A stretch of 64,000 nt of DNA from Flavobacterium sp. MC2016-06 (GTDB lineage: Bacteria; Bacteroidota; Bacteroidia; Flavobacteriales; Flavobacteriaceae), in the NCBI RefSeq assembly GCF_009711165.2, contig NZ_WMID02000002.1, positions 310,001 to 374,000 of the forward strand, written 5' to 3'. The translations under genes were made by a program, and so were the position numbers. The notes beneath the pieces were generated by a model, which saw only the letters and a list, made by a program, of their open reading frames with translations, ran no database searches and was not told where the DNA came from. Shown one piece after another: positions 8,214 to 17,664 of the stretch (within the stretch, counting starts at the first letter, position 1; each line of letters begins with the position of its first letter).

Positions 8214-8770
8214 GATTTAAATTGTTTTACAGGATTTTCATTATTCCAAATTGTGCCTAAAAGTGCAACGTCATCAAATCCATTTTCAAGTGTTTCTTTT
8301 ATTTTTTCAGATGAAATGCCACCTAAAGCAACCACTTTTGTTTTAAAATTTGTTCTGGATTTTAAATCTTCAAAAAGATTGGTTTTGGGTTGATATTCTT
8401 CTTTGGAAATACTTTGGAAAACAGGACTCAAAAAAGCATATTCAAAATTTTCACTTAATAAATTAAAATCTTCAATGTTATGCGTAGAAGTTGAAAATGT
8501 TTTGTTTTCTAATGTAATTTGTAATCTCTTTTTTCTCTTGTTTTCAGAAAAATGAAATCTATTAATACCGAAATTTTCAGCCAAATGATGATGCTGGCAT
8601 AACACTAATTGGGATCGAAATTCCGATTTTATCTGATCAATGAATGCTGTAATTTCTATCTCAGAAAATTCTAATTTCCGAATATGAAACAATTCTAATC
8701 CTTCCTCAAAAAGAGAATGGATTAGATTGATTTCGTTGGCTATTGCAATTGGGTTTGAGATTACAATCAT
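8180..8770 (-). CDS. Second ThiE-like protein (TenI/thiamine phosphate synthase family)
   Basis: The 196-residue protein is a shortened ThiE/TenI-fold relative: it has LFEEGLELFHIRK (ThiE LVQ.R equivalent), NRFHFSENKR in place of the HLG block, FEYAFLSPVFQSIS and VVALGGISSEKI with FDDVALLGTIW. The strictly conserved diphosphate-binding residues of ThiE are degenerate, which favours a TenI-like thiazole tautomerase over a second synthase. Established knowledge: TenI aromatises the ThiG product in some bacteria. Its place between thiC and thiD in the thi operon supports a thiamine role. Assignment within the family is uncertain. Confidence 0.75.
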   Translation of the reverse strand: MIVISNPIAIANEINLIHSLFEEGLELFHIRKLEFSEIEITAFIDQIKSEFRSQLVLCQHHHLAENFGINRFHFSENKRKKRLQITLENKTFSTSTHNIEDFNLLSENFEYAFLSPVFQSISKEEYQPKTNLFEDLKSRTNFKTKVVALGGISSEKIKETLENGFDDVALLGTIWNNENPVKQFKSCQKIVRTYSL

Positions 8771-8789
8771 TTGTATTTAGCTTTGTTTT

Positions 8790-8822
8790 TCTCACGCAGA
8801 TTTAGCAGATTACAGAGATTTT
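8790..8822. repeat. Solitary half-copy of the GxxExxY-element end repeat
   Basis: In the thiC to tenI-like spacer, TCACGCAGATTTAGCAGAT (8792-8810) followed by TACAGAGATTTT matches the end repeats of the 5488-6072 element. There is no opposing copy and no gene, so it looks like a remnant or a free-standing repeat of the same family. Confidence 0.65.
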
Positions 8823-8855
8823 CATTCTTTACTCTTTATTCTGTCCTGTATTTTC

Positions 8856-10703
<1,848 letters not shown>

Positions 10704-10712
10704 TCAAGTTTA

Positions 10713-10738
10713 TGTAGAGGCGCACTGCAGTGCGTCTT
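10713..10738. repeat. REP-like palindrome, copy 1
   Basis: A perfect 14-bp palindrome CGCACTGCAGTGCG (10721-10734) sits inside the looser unit GTAGAGGCGCACTGC/GCAGTGCGTCTT. A second version of the same unit lies 300 bp away at 11018-11044, so thiS is bracketed by them. Located in the thiS-thiC spacer. Confidence 0.8.
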
Positions 10739-10752
10739 AAAATCGTACGTAA

Positions 10753-10784
10753 TTGGAATTTGGAATTTTAAAAATTTGGAATTT
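10753..10784. repeat. Dispersed AATTCC repeat, copy 3
   Basis: TTGGAATTTGGAATTT at 10753-10768 and TTTGGAATTT at 10775-10784 repeat the arm seen at the other four sites. It occupies the last part of the thiS-thiC spacer, directly after the thiS stop. Confidence 0.75.
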
Positions 10785-10789
10785 AAATT

Positions 10790-10996
10790 CTAACCTCCCT
10801 GCGTAGCAGAAATAATTAGAATTTCGTCAGTTTCTTGAATGAAGTGTGAATTCCAATTGAGTTTTGGAATTATGGTGCTGTTTACAGCAACGGCAATTCC
10901 GTTTTGTTTGTTCGGAATTTCGAGATCGAGCAATGACTGAACGCTAAGAGTTTCAGCATTGAATTTTTTGATTTGTTGGTTGATTTTTAGTTCCAT
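10790..10996 (-). CDS. thiS: Sulfur carrier protein ThiS
   Basis: ThiS is the ubiquitin-like carrier whose C-terminal Gly-Gly is adenylated by ThiF and thiocarboxylated to feed sulfur to ThiG. The 68-residue protein from the ATG at 10996-10994 ends ISATQGG, the required diglycine. It contains the typical VAVNSTIIPK strand with a Leu-rich core. A longer reading from 11029 would add MHLYKTLNHLG, but those codons fall in a REP-like palindrome and in the regulatory hairpin, so the shorter start is preferred. First gene of the thiamine operon, about 100 nt after the TPP riboswitch. Confidence 0.93.
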   Translation of the reverse strand: MELKINQQIKKFNAETLSVQSLLDLEIPNKQNGIAVAVNSTIIPKLNWNSHFIQETDEILIISATQGG

Positions 10997-11056
10997 TCCT
11001 AAGTGGTTTAGTGTTTTGTAGAGATGCACTGCTGTGCATCTTTACTTTAGGAATGG
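10993..11056 (-). promoter_or_regulatory. Hairpin burying the thiS start codon (likely riboswitch expression platform)
   Basis: In the transcript, CCATTCCTAA (11056-11047) is perfectly complementary to TTAGGAATGG (11002-10993), and the second arm contains the thiS ATG (10996-10994). The loop holds another perfect hairpin, AGATGCAC/GTGCATCT (11041-11022), the second REP-like palindrome. Such a structure would hide the ribosome start site. It lies 40 nt after the TPP aptamer; another small hairpin CGCAT-AAAA-ATGCG is at 11066-11079. Confidence 0.7.
11018..11044. repeat. REP-like palindrome, copy 2
   Basis: GTAGAGATGCACTGC/TGTGCATCTTTAC is a variant of copy 1 at 10713-10738 in which compensating changes keep the arms paired (AGATGCAC with GTGCATCT). 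It forms the apical part of the hairpin over the thiS start. Confidence 0.75.
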
Positions 11057-11095
11057 CTACAAGAACGCATAAAAATGCGCGCAGAAGTCATCTTA

Positions 11096-11174
11096 CTTTT
11101 CCCTACGCTAGTATGAACTAGATCAGGTTCAGAGGGTAAAATCTCAGCCTGCAATGTTGCAGACACCCCTAAAG
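11096..11174 (-). ncRNA. TPP riboswitch (THI element)
   Basis: On the minus strand the conserved THI-box parts appear in order: CTTTAGGGGTGTC at the 5' side, GCTGAGATTTTACCC, GAACCTGATCTAGTTCATACTAGCG, and the closing GTAGGGAAAAG. These form the known pyrimidine and pyrophosphate sensor helices, with P1 closed by CTTT/AAAG. It senses thiamine pyrophosphate and precedes thiS by about 100 nt, so it should repress the whole thi operon when TPP is high. A -7-like box TACATTTG lies just upstream at 11189-11182, without a clear -33 partner. Confidence 0.96.
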
Positions 11175-11268
11175 TGTGAAGCAAATGTAAGTAAAAAATG
11201 TTTGGGTGTTTAAAAAAGTTTCAAATTTTCAGGTTTCAAGTTAATTGAAAATCGAAAATTGCGACTGT

Positions 11269-11838
11269 TTATTTTGTTCTGGTCCAGCAGTTTTCAACGT
11301 GATCATTGACCATTCCAGTAGCTTGCATGTGTGCGTAAATAACGGTTGAACCGACAAATTTGAAACCTCTTTTTTTTAAATCTTTGCTAATTTCATCAGA
11401 AAGCGGCGTAGTTGCTGGAACGTCTTTTGAGGTTTTGGGATTGTTTATAATAGGTTTTCCGTTGGTAAATTTCCAGATATAATCAGAGAAACTTCCAAAT
11501 TCTTCTTGTATTTTTATAAAAGCCTGCGCGTTTGTAACGGCTGAGCGAATTTTGAGTTTATTGCGAATAATTCCTGTATTTTCAAGCAAAGATTCGATTT
11601 TATCTTCGGGATAATTGGCGATTTTTTTATAATCGAAATAATCAAAAGCAGCTCTGAAATTTTCTCTTTTATTTAAAATAGTAATCCAGCTTAAACCCGC
11701 TTGAAAAGTTTCGAGAGTTAAAAATTCAAATAATGATGCGTCGTCATAAACAGGAACACCCCATTCTTCGTCATGATATTTTTTGTATAAATCGCTGGCA
11801 GAACACCAGCCGCATCTCACTTTATTTTCGTTTTGCAT
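11269..11838 (-). CDS. tag: DNA-3-methyladenine glycosylase I
   Basis: Tag removes 3-methyladenine from alkylated DNA to start base excision repair. The protein of 189 residues from the ATG at 11838-11836 starts VRCGWC (Zn/Cys region), then YHDEEWGVPVYDDASLFEFLTLETFQAGLSWITILNKRENFRAAF, a hallmark of the family, and ends with HMQATGMVNDHVENCWTR. A longer start at 11856 is possible, but the ATG at 11838 overlaps the stop of the preceding lipoprotein gene as TAATG, matching the coupling seen at the next junction up. The three genes tag, lipoprotein and transporter form a tight minus-strand unit. Confidence 0.93.
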   Translation of the reverse strand: MQNENKVRCGWCSASDLYKKYHDEEWGVPVYDDASLFEFLTLETFQAGLSWITILNKRENFRAAFDYFDYKKIANYPEDKIESLLENTGIIRNKLKIRSAVTNAQAFIKIQEEFGSFSDYIWKFTNGKPIINNPKTSKDVPATTPLSDEISKDLKKRGFKFVGSTVIYAHMQATGMVNDHVENCWTRTK

Positions 11839-12467
11839 TATTTCCCAATTTTCCAATGATAGCCTTTTACAGAAGGAATGTAGGCTGAATTTCCGATTAT
11901 AATTAAATCAGTATATATTTTTTTGTTGTATTTAATACCAATTGCTTTTCCTGAGGTATACATTTTATTAGCCTCAAACTTAATTTTCATTTTAGCATCA
12001 GTAAATTTTGCATCCGAAACCCTTTCTACAAACCAAGTCGATTTCCATTTCACTTCAATTTCGTCTTCGGCAGTTTTTGTTATGCTTTTAATTAATCGAA
12101 TGCCGTCAGAAGGTATATTATGATTTTCTATAAGTTCTTTTTGTGTTATTGTTTCCCCTATTTTAGAATCAGATAAAAATTTTCTGAAATAGGTAATGCC
12201 AAGAAATTTTTCGTTTCCCAGCTCTTTTTCTACCGTACTATCTTTTGCTGTTTCGGTAGTTTCAGAAACCATTTCTTTAGTTGCTGTTATTCCTTCAACA
12301 ATTGAATTTTTATATTCTGTAACTGTTTCAAGCGAATTTTTGGAAATCGTTTTTATTCTATTTGTAATGTTTCCAGTAGCTTCTATGAGTTGATTTTTAG
12401 TGTTTTTGGTACAGCTCGCAAAACAGCAAATGAGAATGACTAAGAGATATTTATTGTAATTTTTCAT
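11838..12467 (-). CDS. Hypothetical lipoprotein
   Basis: A 209-residue protein with a lipoprotein signal: hydrophobic LLVILICCFASC, with the lipidated Cys at about residue 19. The mature part begins with a Thr/Lys/Glu-rich stretch of about 70 residues that reads as extended helix (LETVTEYKNSIVEGITATKE), followed by a folded domain with WKSTWFVERVSDAKFTDAKMKIKFEANKMYTSGKAIGIKYNKK. I do not recognise a known family. It overlaps the genes on both sides by TAATG junctions, which suggests co-expression with the queuosine precursor transporter and tag but says little on function. Confidence 0.7.
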   Translation of the reverse strand: MKNYNKYLLVILICCFASCTKNTKNQLIEATGNITNRIKTISKNSLETVTEYKNSIVEGITATKEMVSETTETAKDSTVEKELGNEKFLGITYFRKFLSDSKIGETITQKELIENHNIPSDGIRLIKSITKTAEDEIEVKWKSTWFVERVSDAKFTDAKMKIKFEANKMYTSGKAIGIKYNKKIYTDLIIIGNSAYIPSVKGYHWKIGK

Positions 12468-13144
12468 TATTTTAATTCTTCTCCGTCTTTGTCTAGATTG
12501 TCTTTATCTAGGTATTTTTTAATTAAATGATGTCCAGCATAAATTGCCGGAGTTAATAAAATGGCTATAGAAAGTTTGAAAATATACCCTGTTAATCCAG
12601 ATGAAATAAAAGTATCAAAATCAATTTTACCAGGCAGCCAAAAAGCAATTCCGAGTACAATGAAAGAATCAAATAATTGTGAAATTACAGTTGAACCAGT
12701 TGTTCTGAGCCATATTTTTTTTTCGCCTGTTCTATTTTTAAAGAACCAAAATATCCATACATCTATTAGTTGAGATGCCATAAAAGCAATTAAACTACCA
12801 ACAATAATCCACATACTCTGCCCAAATACAGCATGAAACTGTTCGTCATTTACAGGACTAATTCCTTTTGCAGCAGGAATTACAATTGCCATAAACAGAA
12901 TTAAAAAAGCATAAGCAATTAAACAAGCTGTTATAAAAGAAAGTTTTTTGACTCCTTTTTCTCCAAAATATTCATTTATTAAATCGGTAGTAAGAAAAAC
13001 AATCGGCCATGGTAAAATCCCGATACTCATTACAAACGGTCCAATCTGGATTAATTTTCCTCCAATAAGCTCAGCCACAACGGCATTGGTTATAAAAATA
13101 CCTGCTAGGATAACAAAAACAATTTCTTTTCGGGTTTTAAACAT
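12467..13144 (-). CDS. Queuosine precursor transporter (YhhQ/VUT family)
   Basis: The 225-residue membrane protein has about six helices and the family block FITNAVVAELIGGKLIQIG followed by LPWPIVFLTTDLINEYFGEKGVKK, and later ASQLIDVWIFWFFKNRTG. Members take up queuine or 7-cyano/7-aminomethyl-deazaguanine for tRNA queuosine modification. A queG gene for the last queuosine step is also in the window (59211), but 46 kb away, so there is no operon link. Translation of the next gene is coupled by a TAATG overlap. Confidence 0.9.
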   Translation of the reverse strand: MFKTRKEIVFVILAGIFITNAVVAELIGGKLIQIGPFVMSIGILPWPIVFLTTDLINEYFGEKGVKKLSFITACLIAYAFLILFMAIVIPAAKGISPVNDEQFHAVFGQSMWIIVGSLIAFMASQLIDVWIFWFFKNRTGEKKIWLRTTGSTVISQLFDSFIVLGIAFWLPGKIDFDTFISSGLTGYIFKLSIAILLTPAIYAGHHLIKKYLDKDNLDKDGEELK

Positions 13145-13318
13145 AGTGGTTTTATAAATGAATATTCAAATTTAAACTATTTCTCTATAACTTAAAATGG
13201 TTTGATTTAAATTAAAAGTTTGTTTTTAGATGCTCTTAAAGTTAAATTTTTCTTTTAAATGATGAATTTTGGTTATTTTTGAAACAAGAACAAATTTAAT
13301 TTTTATTAAAGCAAATTA

Positions 13319-15442
13319 ATGATAATGAAAAAATTAATGACAATTTTTCTCATGGGAACAACTTTTTTTGCGTCTAACGCACAAACTAATGCTGAAAATC
13401 CATTATTAAAAGATTGGACAGGTCCTTACGGAGGTGTTCCAGCTTTTAATGAATATAAGGTTTCAGATTTTAAACCAGCTCTTCAGTTTGCAATTCAAGA
13501 AAAACTGAATGAAATTGATGTGATTGCCAATAATCCAAAAGCACCAACTTTTGATAATACAATTGCAGCTTTAGAGCGTTCTGGTAAAACAATAACAAGA
13601 ATTTCTACGGTTTACGGAATTTACAGATCTACCTTAAGCAGCCCAGAATTTAATGCTGTAGATACTGAAATGTCTCCAAAGTTTTCTGAGTTTAGCGATA
13701 AGATCAATCAAAATAAAAAACTTTTTGAAAGAGTAGCAACGTTGTATAACTCTAAAGAAAGCAAAAAACTAACGAGCGAGCAGCAACGTTTAATTTGGTT
13801 GTATTATACTGATTTTGTTCGTGAAGGAGCAAAATTAAATGAAGCTGATAAAGCTAAAGTGGCTAAAATCAATGCAGAATTAGCAACGCTTTTCACTAAA
13901 TTCAGTCAAAATTTATTAGCAGAAGAGCATGATCAATATGTTGAGTTAAAAACTGATGCAGATTTTGACGGCCTTCCTGCTGAAGTAAAAAATGCGGCTA
14001 TGGCAGAAGCGAAAGAAAGAAAATTAAATGTTTTGGGTTGTATTGCTAATACACGTTCTTCGATTGAGCCATTTTTGACTTTTTCTAATCGTAGAGATTT
14101 AAGAGAAAAAGCATTTGATATTTTTGTAAAACGCGGAGATAATGGAAATGCACACGACAATAATTCGACTTTAGTTGCTATTTTAAAATTACGTACAGAA
14201 AAAGCTAAAATACTTGGTTTTCCTTCATTTGCTCATTGGAGTTTGTCTAACAAAATGGCAAAAGACCCACAGAAAACTTTAGATTTAATGATGTCTGTTT
14301 GGAAACCTGCCGTTGAGAAAGTACATCAAGATGTTGCAGAAATGCAAAAGATTGTAGATGCAGAAGGTGGTAAGTTTAAAATTCAACCTTGGGATTATCG
14401 TTATTATGCTGAAAAAGTTAGAAAAGCAAAATATGATTTAGATCAGAATGAAGTAAAACCATATTTGCAGTTAGAAAAATTACGCGAAGGTATGTTTTGG
14501 GTTGCAGGCGAATTGTTTAATTTAAGTTTTAAACAAATTACAAATGTTCCTGTTTATCATCCAGATGTACGCGTTTGGGAAGTAAGTAATAAAGTTACTG
14601 GTAAAGTTGTTGGTTTATGGTATTTTGATCCTTATGCGCGTGCAGGCAAACGTTCTGGCGCTTGGATGAATGCATATCGCGATCAGCAAAAATTAGATGG
14701 TGATGTGCTTACAATCGTTTCTAATAATTGCAACTTTATTAAAGGAGCAACAGATGAGCCAATTTTAATTTCTTGGGAAGATGCTTCTACGTTGTTTCAT
14801 GAATTCGGACATGCGCTTCATGGTTTATGTTCAAATGTTACGTATCCAAGTTTAGCAGGTACATCAGTGGCGAGAGACTATGTTGAGTTTCCTTCTCAGT
14901 TGTTAGAGCACTGGTTAGCTACTCCAGAAGTGTTGAATAAATTTGCTTTGCATTACAAAACAAATGAACCGCTGCCACAAGCATTAGTAGATAGAATAGA
15001 AAAAGCGTCTAATTTTGGTGAAGGTTTTTCAACGGTTGAAACTATTTCAAGTTCTTTGGTTGATATGAAACTTCATTTAGCTACAGAAACTATTGATCCT
15101 CATAAATTTGAAAAAGAAACTTTAGACGCGCTTAATATGCCGTCTGAGATCGTAATGCGTCATAGAATTCCACAATTCGGACATATTTTCTCTAGTGATG
15201 GATATGCTGCTGGGTATTATAGCTATTTATGGGCAGATGTTATCAATGCAGATGCTTATGAGGCTTTCTTAGAAGGAAAAGGACCTTATGATAAAGCAGT
15301 TGCAAAACGCCTTTATGATAATGTATTTAGCGTTGGAAATACTATTGACCAAGAAAAAGCATACGAAAACTTTAGAGGTAGAGCACCAAAGTCTGATGCT
15401 TTGATGAGAGCTAGAAATTTCCCTATTGTAGAGAAGAAGTAA
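13319..15442 (+). CDS. M3 family metallopeptidase (peptidyl-dipeptidase Dcp type)
   Basis: The 707-residue zinc peptidase carries a signal peptide (KKLMTIFLMGTTFFASNAQ, cleavage near residue 22) and the catalytic motif HEFGH within DASTLFHEFGHALHGL at about residues 486-501. The N-terminal part (PLLKDWTGPYGGVPAFNEYKVSDFKPAL) and C-terminal FSSDGYAAGYYSYLWADVINADAYEAF match bacterial Dcp/oligopeptidase A-like enzymes. A periplasmic peptidyl-dipeptidase that trims oligopeptides is the likely role. Two ATGs lie close together (13319 and 13325); the second gives a more typical MKK signal start. Monocistronic, ended by a strong terminator. Confidence 0.92.
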   Translation: MIMKKLMTIFLMGTTFFASNAQTNAENPLLKDWTGPYGGVPAFNEYKVSDFKPALQFAIQEKLNEIDVIANNPKAPTFDNTIAALERSGKTITRISTVYGIYRSTLSSPEFNAVDTEMSPKFSEFSDKINQNKKLFERVATLYNSKESKKLTSEQQRLIWLYYTDFVREGAKLNEADKAKVAKINAELATLFTKFSQNLLAEEHDQYVELKTDADFDGLPAEVKNAAMAEAKERKLNVLGCIANTRSSIEPFLTFSNRRDLREKAFDIFVKRGDNGNAHDNNSTLVAILKLRTEKAKILGFPSFAHWSLSNKMAKDPQKTLDLMMSVWKPAVEKVHQDVAEMQKIVDAEGGKFKIQPWDYRYYAEKVRKAKYDLDQNEVKPYLQLEKLREGMFWVAGELFNLSFKQITNVPVYHPDVRVWEVSNKVTGKVVGLWYFDPYARAGKRSGAWMNAYRDQQKLDGDVLTIVSNNCNFIKGATDEPILISWEDASTLFHEFGHALHGLCSNVTYPSLAGTSVARDYVEFPSQLLEHWLATPEVLNKFALHYKTNEPLPQALVDRIEKASNFGEGFSTVETISSSLVDMKLHLATETIDPHKFEKETLDALNMPSEIVMRHRIPQFGHIFSSDGYAAGYYSYLWADVINADAYEAFLEGKGPYDKAVAKRLYDNVFSVGNTIDQEKAYENFRGRAPKSDALMRARNFPIVEKK

Positions 15443-15488
15443 TAATGAAAACTTCAGTGAGTACTGATAAAAGTTTTAAATAATGTAG

Positions 15489-15516
15489 AAAACCAGCAAA
15501 GTGATTTGCTGGTTTT
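15489..15516 (+). terminator. Terminator of the M3 peptidase gene
   Basis: AAAACCAGCAAA pairs with TTTGCTGGTTTT (4-nt loop), followed by CTTTTATT on the plus strand. Confidence 0.85.
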
Positions 15517-15555
15517 CTTTTATTAGGATATGATCTCTTTTAAAAACTGCAAATA

Positions 15556-15589
15556 AAAAAGCCCGAATAAATTAATATTCGGGCTTTTT
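15556..15589. terminator. Bidirectional terminator, end of the tsf operon
   Basis: AAAAAGCCCGAATA pairs with TATTCGGGCTTTTT. T-tracts on both sides let it serve the minus-strand rplM-rpsI-rpsB-tsf message and back up the peptidase terminator. Confidence 0.85.
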
Positions 15590-15608
15590 ATATTGAAAAA
15601 ATAATATA

Positions 15609-16571
15609 TTAACCTAAAGTAACTCTTTTGAAACCAGTGATTTCAACGTTGAATGATTTAACATAATCACCAACTTTTTTACTATCATCTTTGATAAAGT
15701 TTTGGTCTAATAAAGCTTTCTCTTGATCTAAAGTAGTATTGTCAGAGATGAAACGTAGAACTTTTCCAGGAATAATTTTATCCCAAATTTGTTCTGGTTT
15801 ACCTTCAGCTTTTAATTCAGCTTTAGCATCTTCTTCAGCTTGTTTAATAACTTCTGGAGTTAATTGAGAGTAAGAAATATATTTAGGAACATTTTTTAAA
15901 GTTTTTCCTAAACGTGCAGCTTCTTCATTTTCTTTTTCGATTATAGCAATACGAGCAGCAAGTTCTGAAGCAACGAAAGCTGGATCAAAATCTTTGTAAG
16001 ATAATGTATCAGCTCCCATAGAAGCAACTTGCATAGAAACATCTTTAGTTAAAACGTCAGCGTTAGCAATTGGTGCAGAAATTGCAGTTAATGCAGCAAT
16101 TTTGTTAACGTGAACATAAGATCCAACAAAAGCACCTTCTAAAATTTCAAAACCACCGATTTCGATTTTTTCTCCAATAACTCCAGTTTGCTCGATTAAT
16201 TTTTCAGCAACAGTAATTCCGTTGAAATCTGAAGTTAAAAAATCTTCTTTAGAAGAGAAGTTAATAGCTCTTTCAACTAATTCTTTAGCTAAAGTTACGA
16301 AAGCCTCATTTTTACCTACGAAATCTGTTTCGCAGTTTAAAGTGATGATAGCTCCTTTAGTTTGGTCAGCATTAACAAAAGAAACAGCAGCTCCTTCAGA
16401 AGACTCACGGTCAGAACGGTTAGCAGCAACTTTTTGTCCTTTTTCTCTAAGGTTTTGTATAGCTTTATCGAAATCTCCATCAGCTTCAACTAAAGCTTTT
16501 TTACAGTCCATCATTCCGGCACCTGTAGTTTGTCTTAATTTATTTACGTCTGCAGCAGTAATTGTTGCCAT
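15609..16571 (-). CDS. tsf: Translation elongation factor Ts
   Basis: EF-Ts exchanges GDP for GTP on EF-Tu. The 320-residue protein has the N-terminal UBA-like block ITAADVNKLRQTTGAGMMDCKKALVEADGDFDKAIQNLREKG and the TLNCETDFVGKNEAFV segment that contacts EF-Tu. The length is typical for Bacteroidetes. It follows rpsB, as in most bacteria, with a 137-bp spacer that holds a dispersed AATTCC repeat, and ends the ribosomal protein operon. Confidence 0.97.
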   Translation of the reverse strand: MATITAADVNKLRQTTGAGMMDCKKALVEADGDFDKAIQNLREKGQKVAANRSDRESSEGAAVSFVNADQTKGAIITLNCETDFVGKNEAFVTLAKELVERAINFSSKEDFLTSDFNGITVAEKLIEQTGVIGEKIEIGGFEILEGAFVGSYVHVNKIAALTAISAPIANADVLTKDVSMQVASMGADTLSYKDFDPAFVASELAARIAIIEKENEEAARLGKTLKNVPKYISYSQLTPEVIKQAEEDAKAELKAEGKPEQIWDKIIPGKVLRFISDNTTLDQEKALLDQNFIKDDSKKVGDYVKSFNVEITGFKRVTLG

Positions 16572-16614
16572 AATATTTTGAATTTTAATGTTAAAAGTAA
16601 AAATTCCATCTTTT

Positions 16615-16699
16615 AAATTCCAAATTCCAATTTTATTAAATTATCAACATAATGTTTTTAATTTTTATTTTGGATTTTGGAATTTAAAATTTGGAATTT
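16615..16699. repeat. Dispersed AATTCC repeat, copy 4, in the rpsB-tsf spacer
   Basis: AAATTCCAAATTCCAATTTT at 16615-16634 faces TTTTGGAATTTAAAATTTGG and on to 16699, an inverted pair of the same arms as the other copies, within a transcribed operon spacer. Confidence 0.8.
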
Positions 16700-16708
16700 A
16701 AATTTGAT

Positions 16709-17491
16709 TTATTCTTCAGTTGCAGGAGCAGCAGCTTCAACAGCTGGTGCAGCCTCTACAGCAGCAGCTTCTTCAGTAAAAACTTCAGTTTCTTTATCAG
16801 AACCTCTGTCAGAAAGACCGTCGATTACAGCAGCAGTAACTAAAGATAAAATTTTGTCAATTGATTTAGAAGCATCATCATTTGCAGGAATAACGTAATC
16901 AACCTCTCTTGGGTCAGAATTCGTATCAACCATTGCGAAAACTGGAATGTTTAATTTTTGAGCTTCTTTTATTGCGATGTGTTCAGCTTTGATATCTACT
17001 ACGAACAATGCTGCAGGTAGTCTAGACATATCAGCGATTGAACCTAAGTTTTTCTCTAATTTAGCACGTAGACGATCAACTTGTAAACGCTCTTTTTTAG
17101 AAAGTGTCATGAAAGTACCATCTTTCTTCATTTTATCAATAGAAGACATTTTTTTAACTGCCTTTCTGATAGTTACGAAGTTAGTTAGCATTCCACCAGG
17201 CCATCTTTCAGTGATATAAGGCATGTTTGCAGCTTTTGCTTTTTCAGCAACGATGTCTTTAGCTTGTTTTTTGGTAGCTACGAATAAAATTTTTCTACCT
17301 GATGCAGCGATTTTTTTCAAAGCTTCATTAGCTTCTTCAATTTTTGCTGCAGTTTTATATAGATTGATAATGTGAATACCATTACGCTCCATATAAATGT
17401 AAGGAGCCATGTTTGGATCCCATTTTCTAGTCATGTGTCCAAAGTGAACACCTGCTTCTAGTAAGTCTTTAACTTCTATTTTGTTTGCCAT
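16709..17491 (-). CDS. rpsB: Small ribosomal subunit protein S2
   Basis: S2 binds the 30S subunit and helps bring in S1. The 260-residue protein starts KIEVKDLLEAGVHFGHMTRKWDPNMAPYIY and holds the ERWPGGMLTNF and IPVFAMVDTNSDPREVDYVIPANDDA blocks of the family. The C-terminal tail is Ala/Glu-rich, as is common in Bacteroidetes. A 173-bp leader with a well-formed structured region precedes it, and tsf follows. Confidence 0.98.
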   Translation of the reverse strand: MANKIEVKDLLEAGVHFGHMTRKWDPNMAPYIYMERNGIHIINLYKTAAKIEEANEALKKIAASGRKILFVATKKQAKDIVAEKAKAANMPYITERWPGGMLTNFVTIRKAVKKMSSIDKMKKDGTFMTLSKKERLQVDRLRAKLEKNLGSIADMSRLPAALFVVDIKAEHIAIKEAQKLNIPVFAMVDTNSDPREVDYVIPANDDASKSIDKILSLVTAAVIDGLSDRGSDKETEVFTEEAAAVEAAPAVEAAAPATEE

Positions 17492-17499
17492 TTTTGTAC

Positions 17500-17572
17500 T
17501 AGTTTACGTTCTGTTGATTAGCAATGCATAAATGGCGGTTTCCCAGGCTTTATACATTTAGATGCTAAACTA
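17500..17572 (-). promoter_or_regulatory. Structured rpsB leader RNA (candidate autoregulatory site)
   Basis: In the transcript, TAGTTTA (17572-17566) pairs with TAAACTA (17506-17500), directly followed by GCATCTAAATG (17565-17555) pairing with CATTTATGC (17534-17526) with a 2-nt bulge. An asymmetric internal loop lies on the 3' side, and an apical region carries GGGAAACC. The element ends 9 nt before the rpsB ATG. The arrangement is what one expects of a ribosomal protein leader bound by its own product; I could not compare with known leader families. Confidence 0.6.
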
Positions 17573-17632
17573 TTTCCTACCTCGATAGGAGAGCAACAAC
17601 AACTGTGTTTTTTAATTTCAATAAATTGATGA

Positions 17633-17657
17633 TGTCTTGTAAGATATTTACAAGACA
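17633..17657 (-). other. Perfect 10-bp hairpin after rpsI
   Basis: TGTCTTGTAA pairs with TTACAAGACA around a 5-nt loop, 8 nt after the rpsI stop. No T-tract follows on the minus strand, so it is more likely an mRNA processing or stability hairpin between rpsI and rpsB than a terminator. Confidence 0.7.
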
Positions 17658-17664
17658 GGTAATA

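Noticed and set aside
10997..11029. Upstream start for ThiS (MHLYKTLNHLG)
   Set aside because: These codons lie in a REP-like palindrome and in the hairpin that hides the real ATG; ThiS families start at MELKINQ-like positions.
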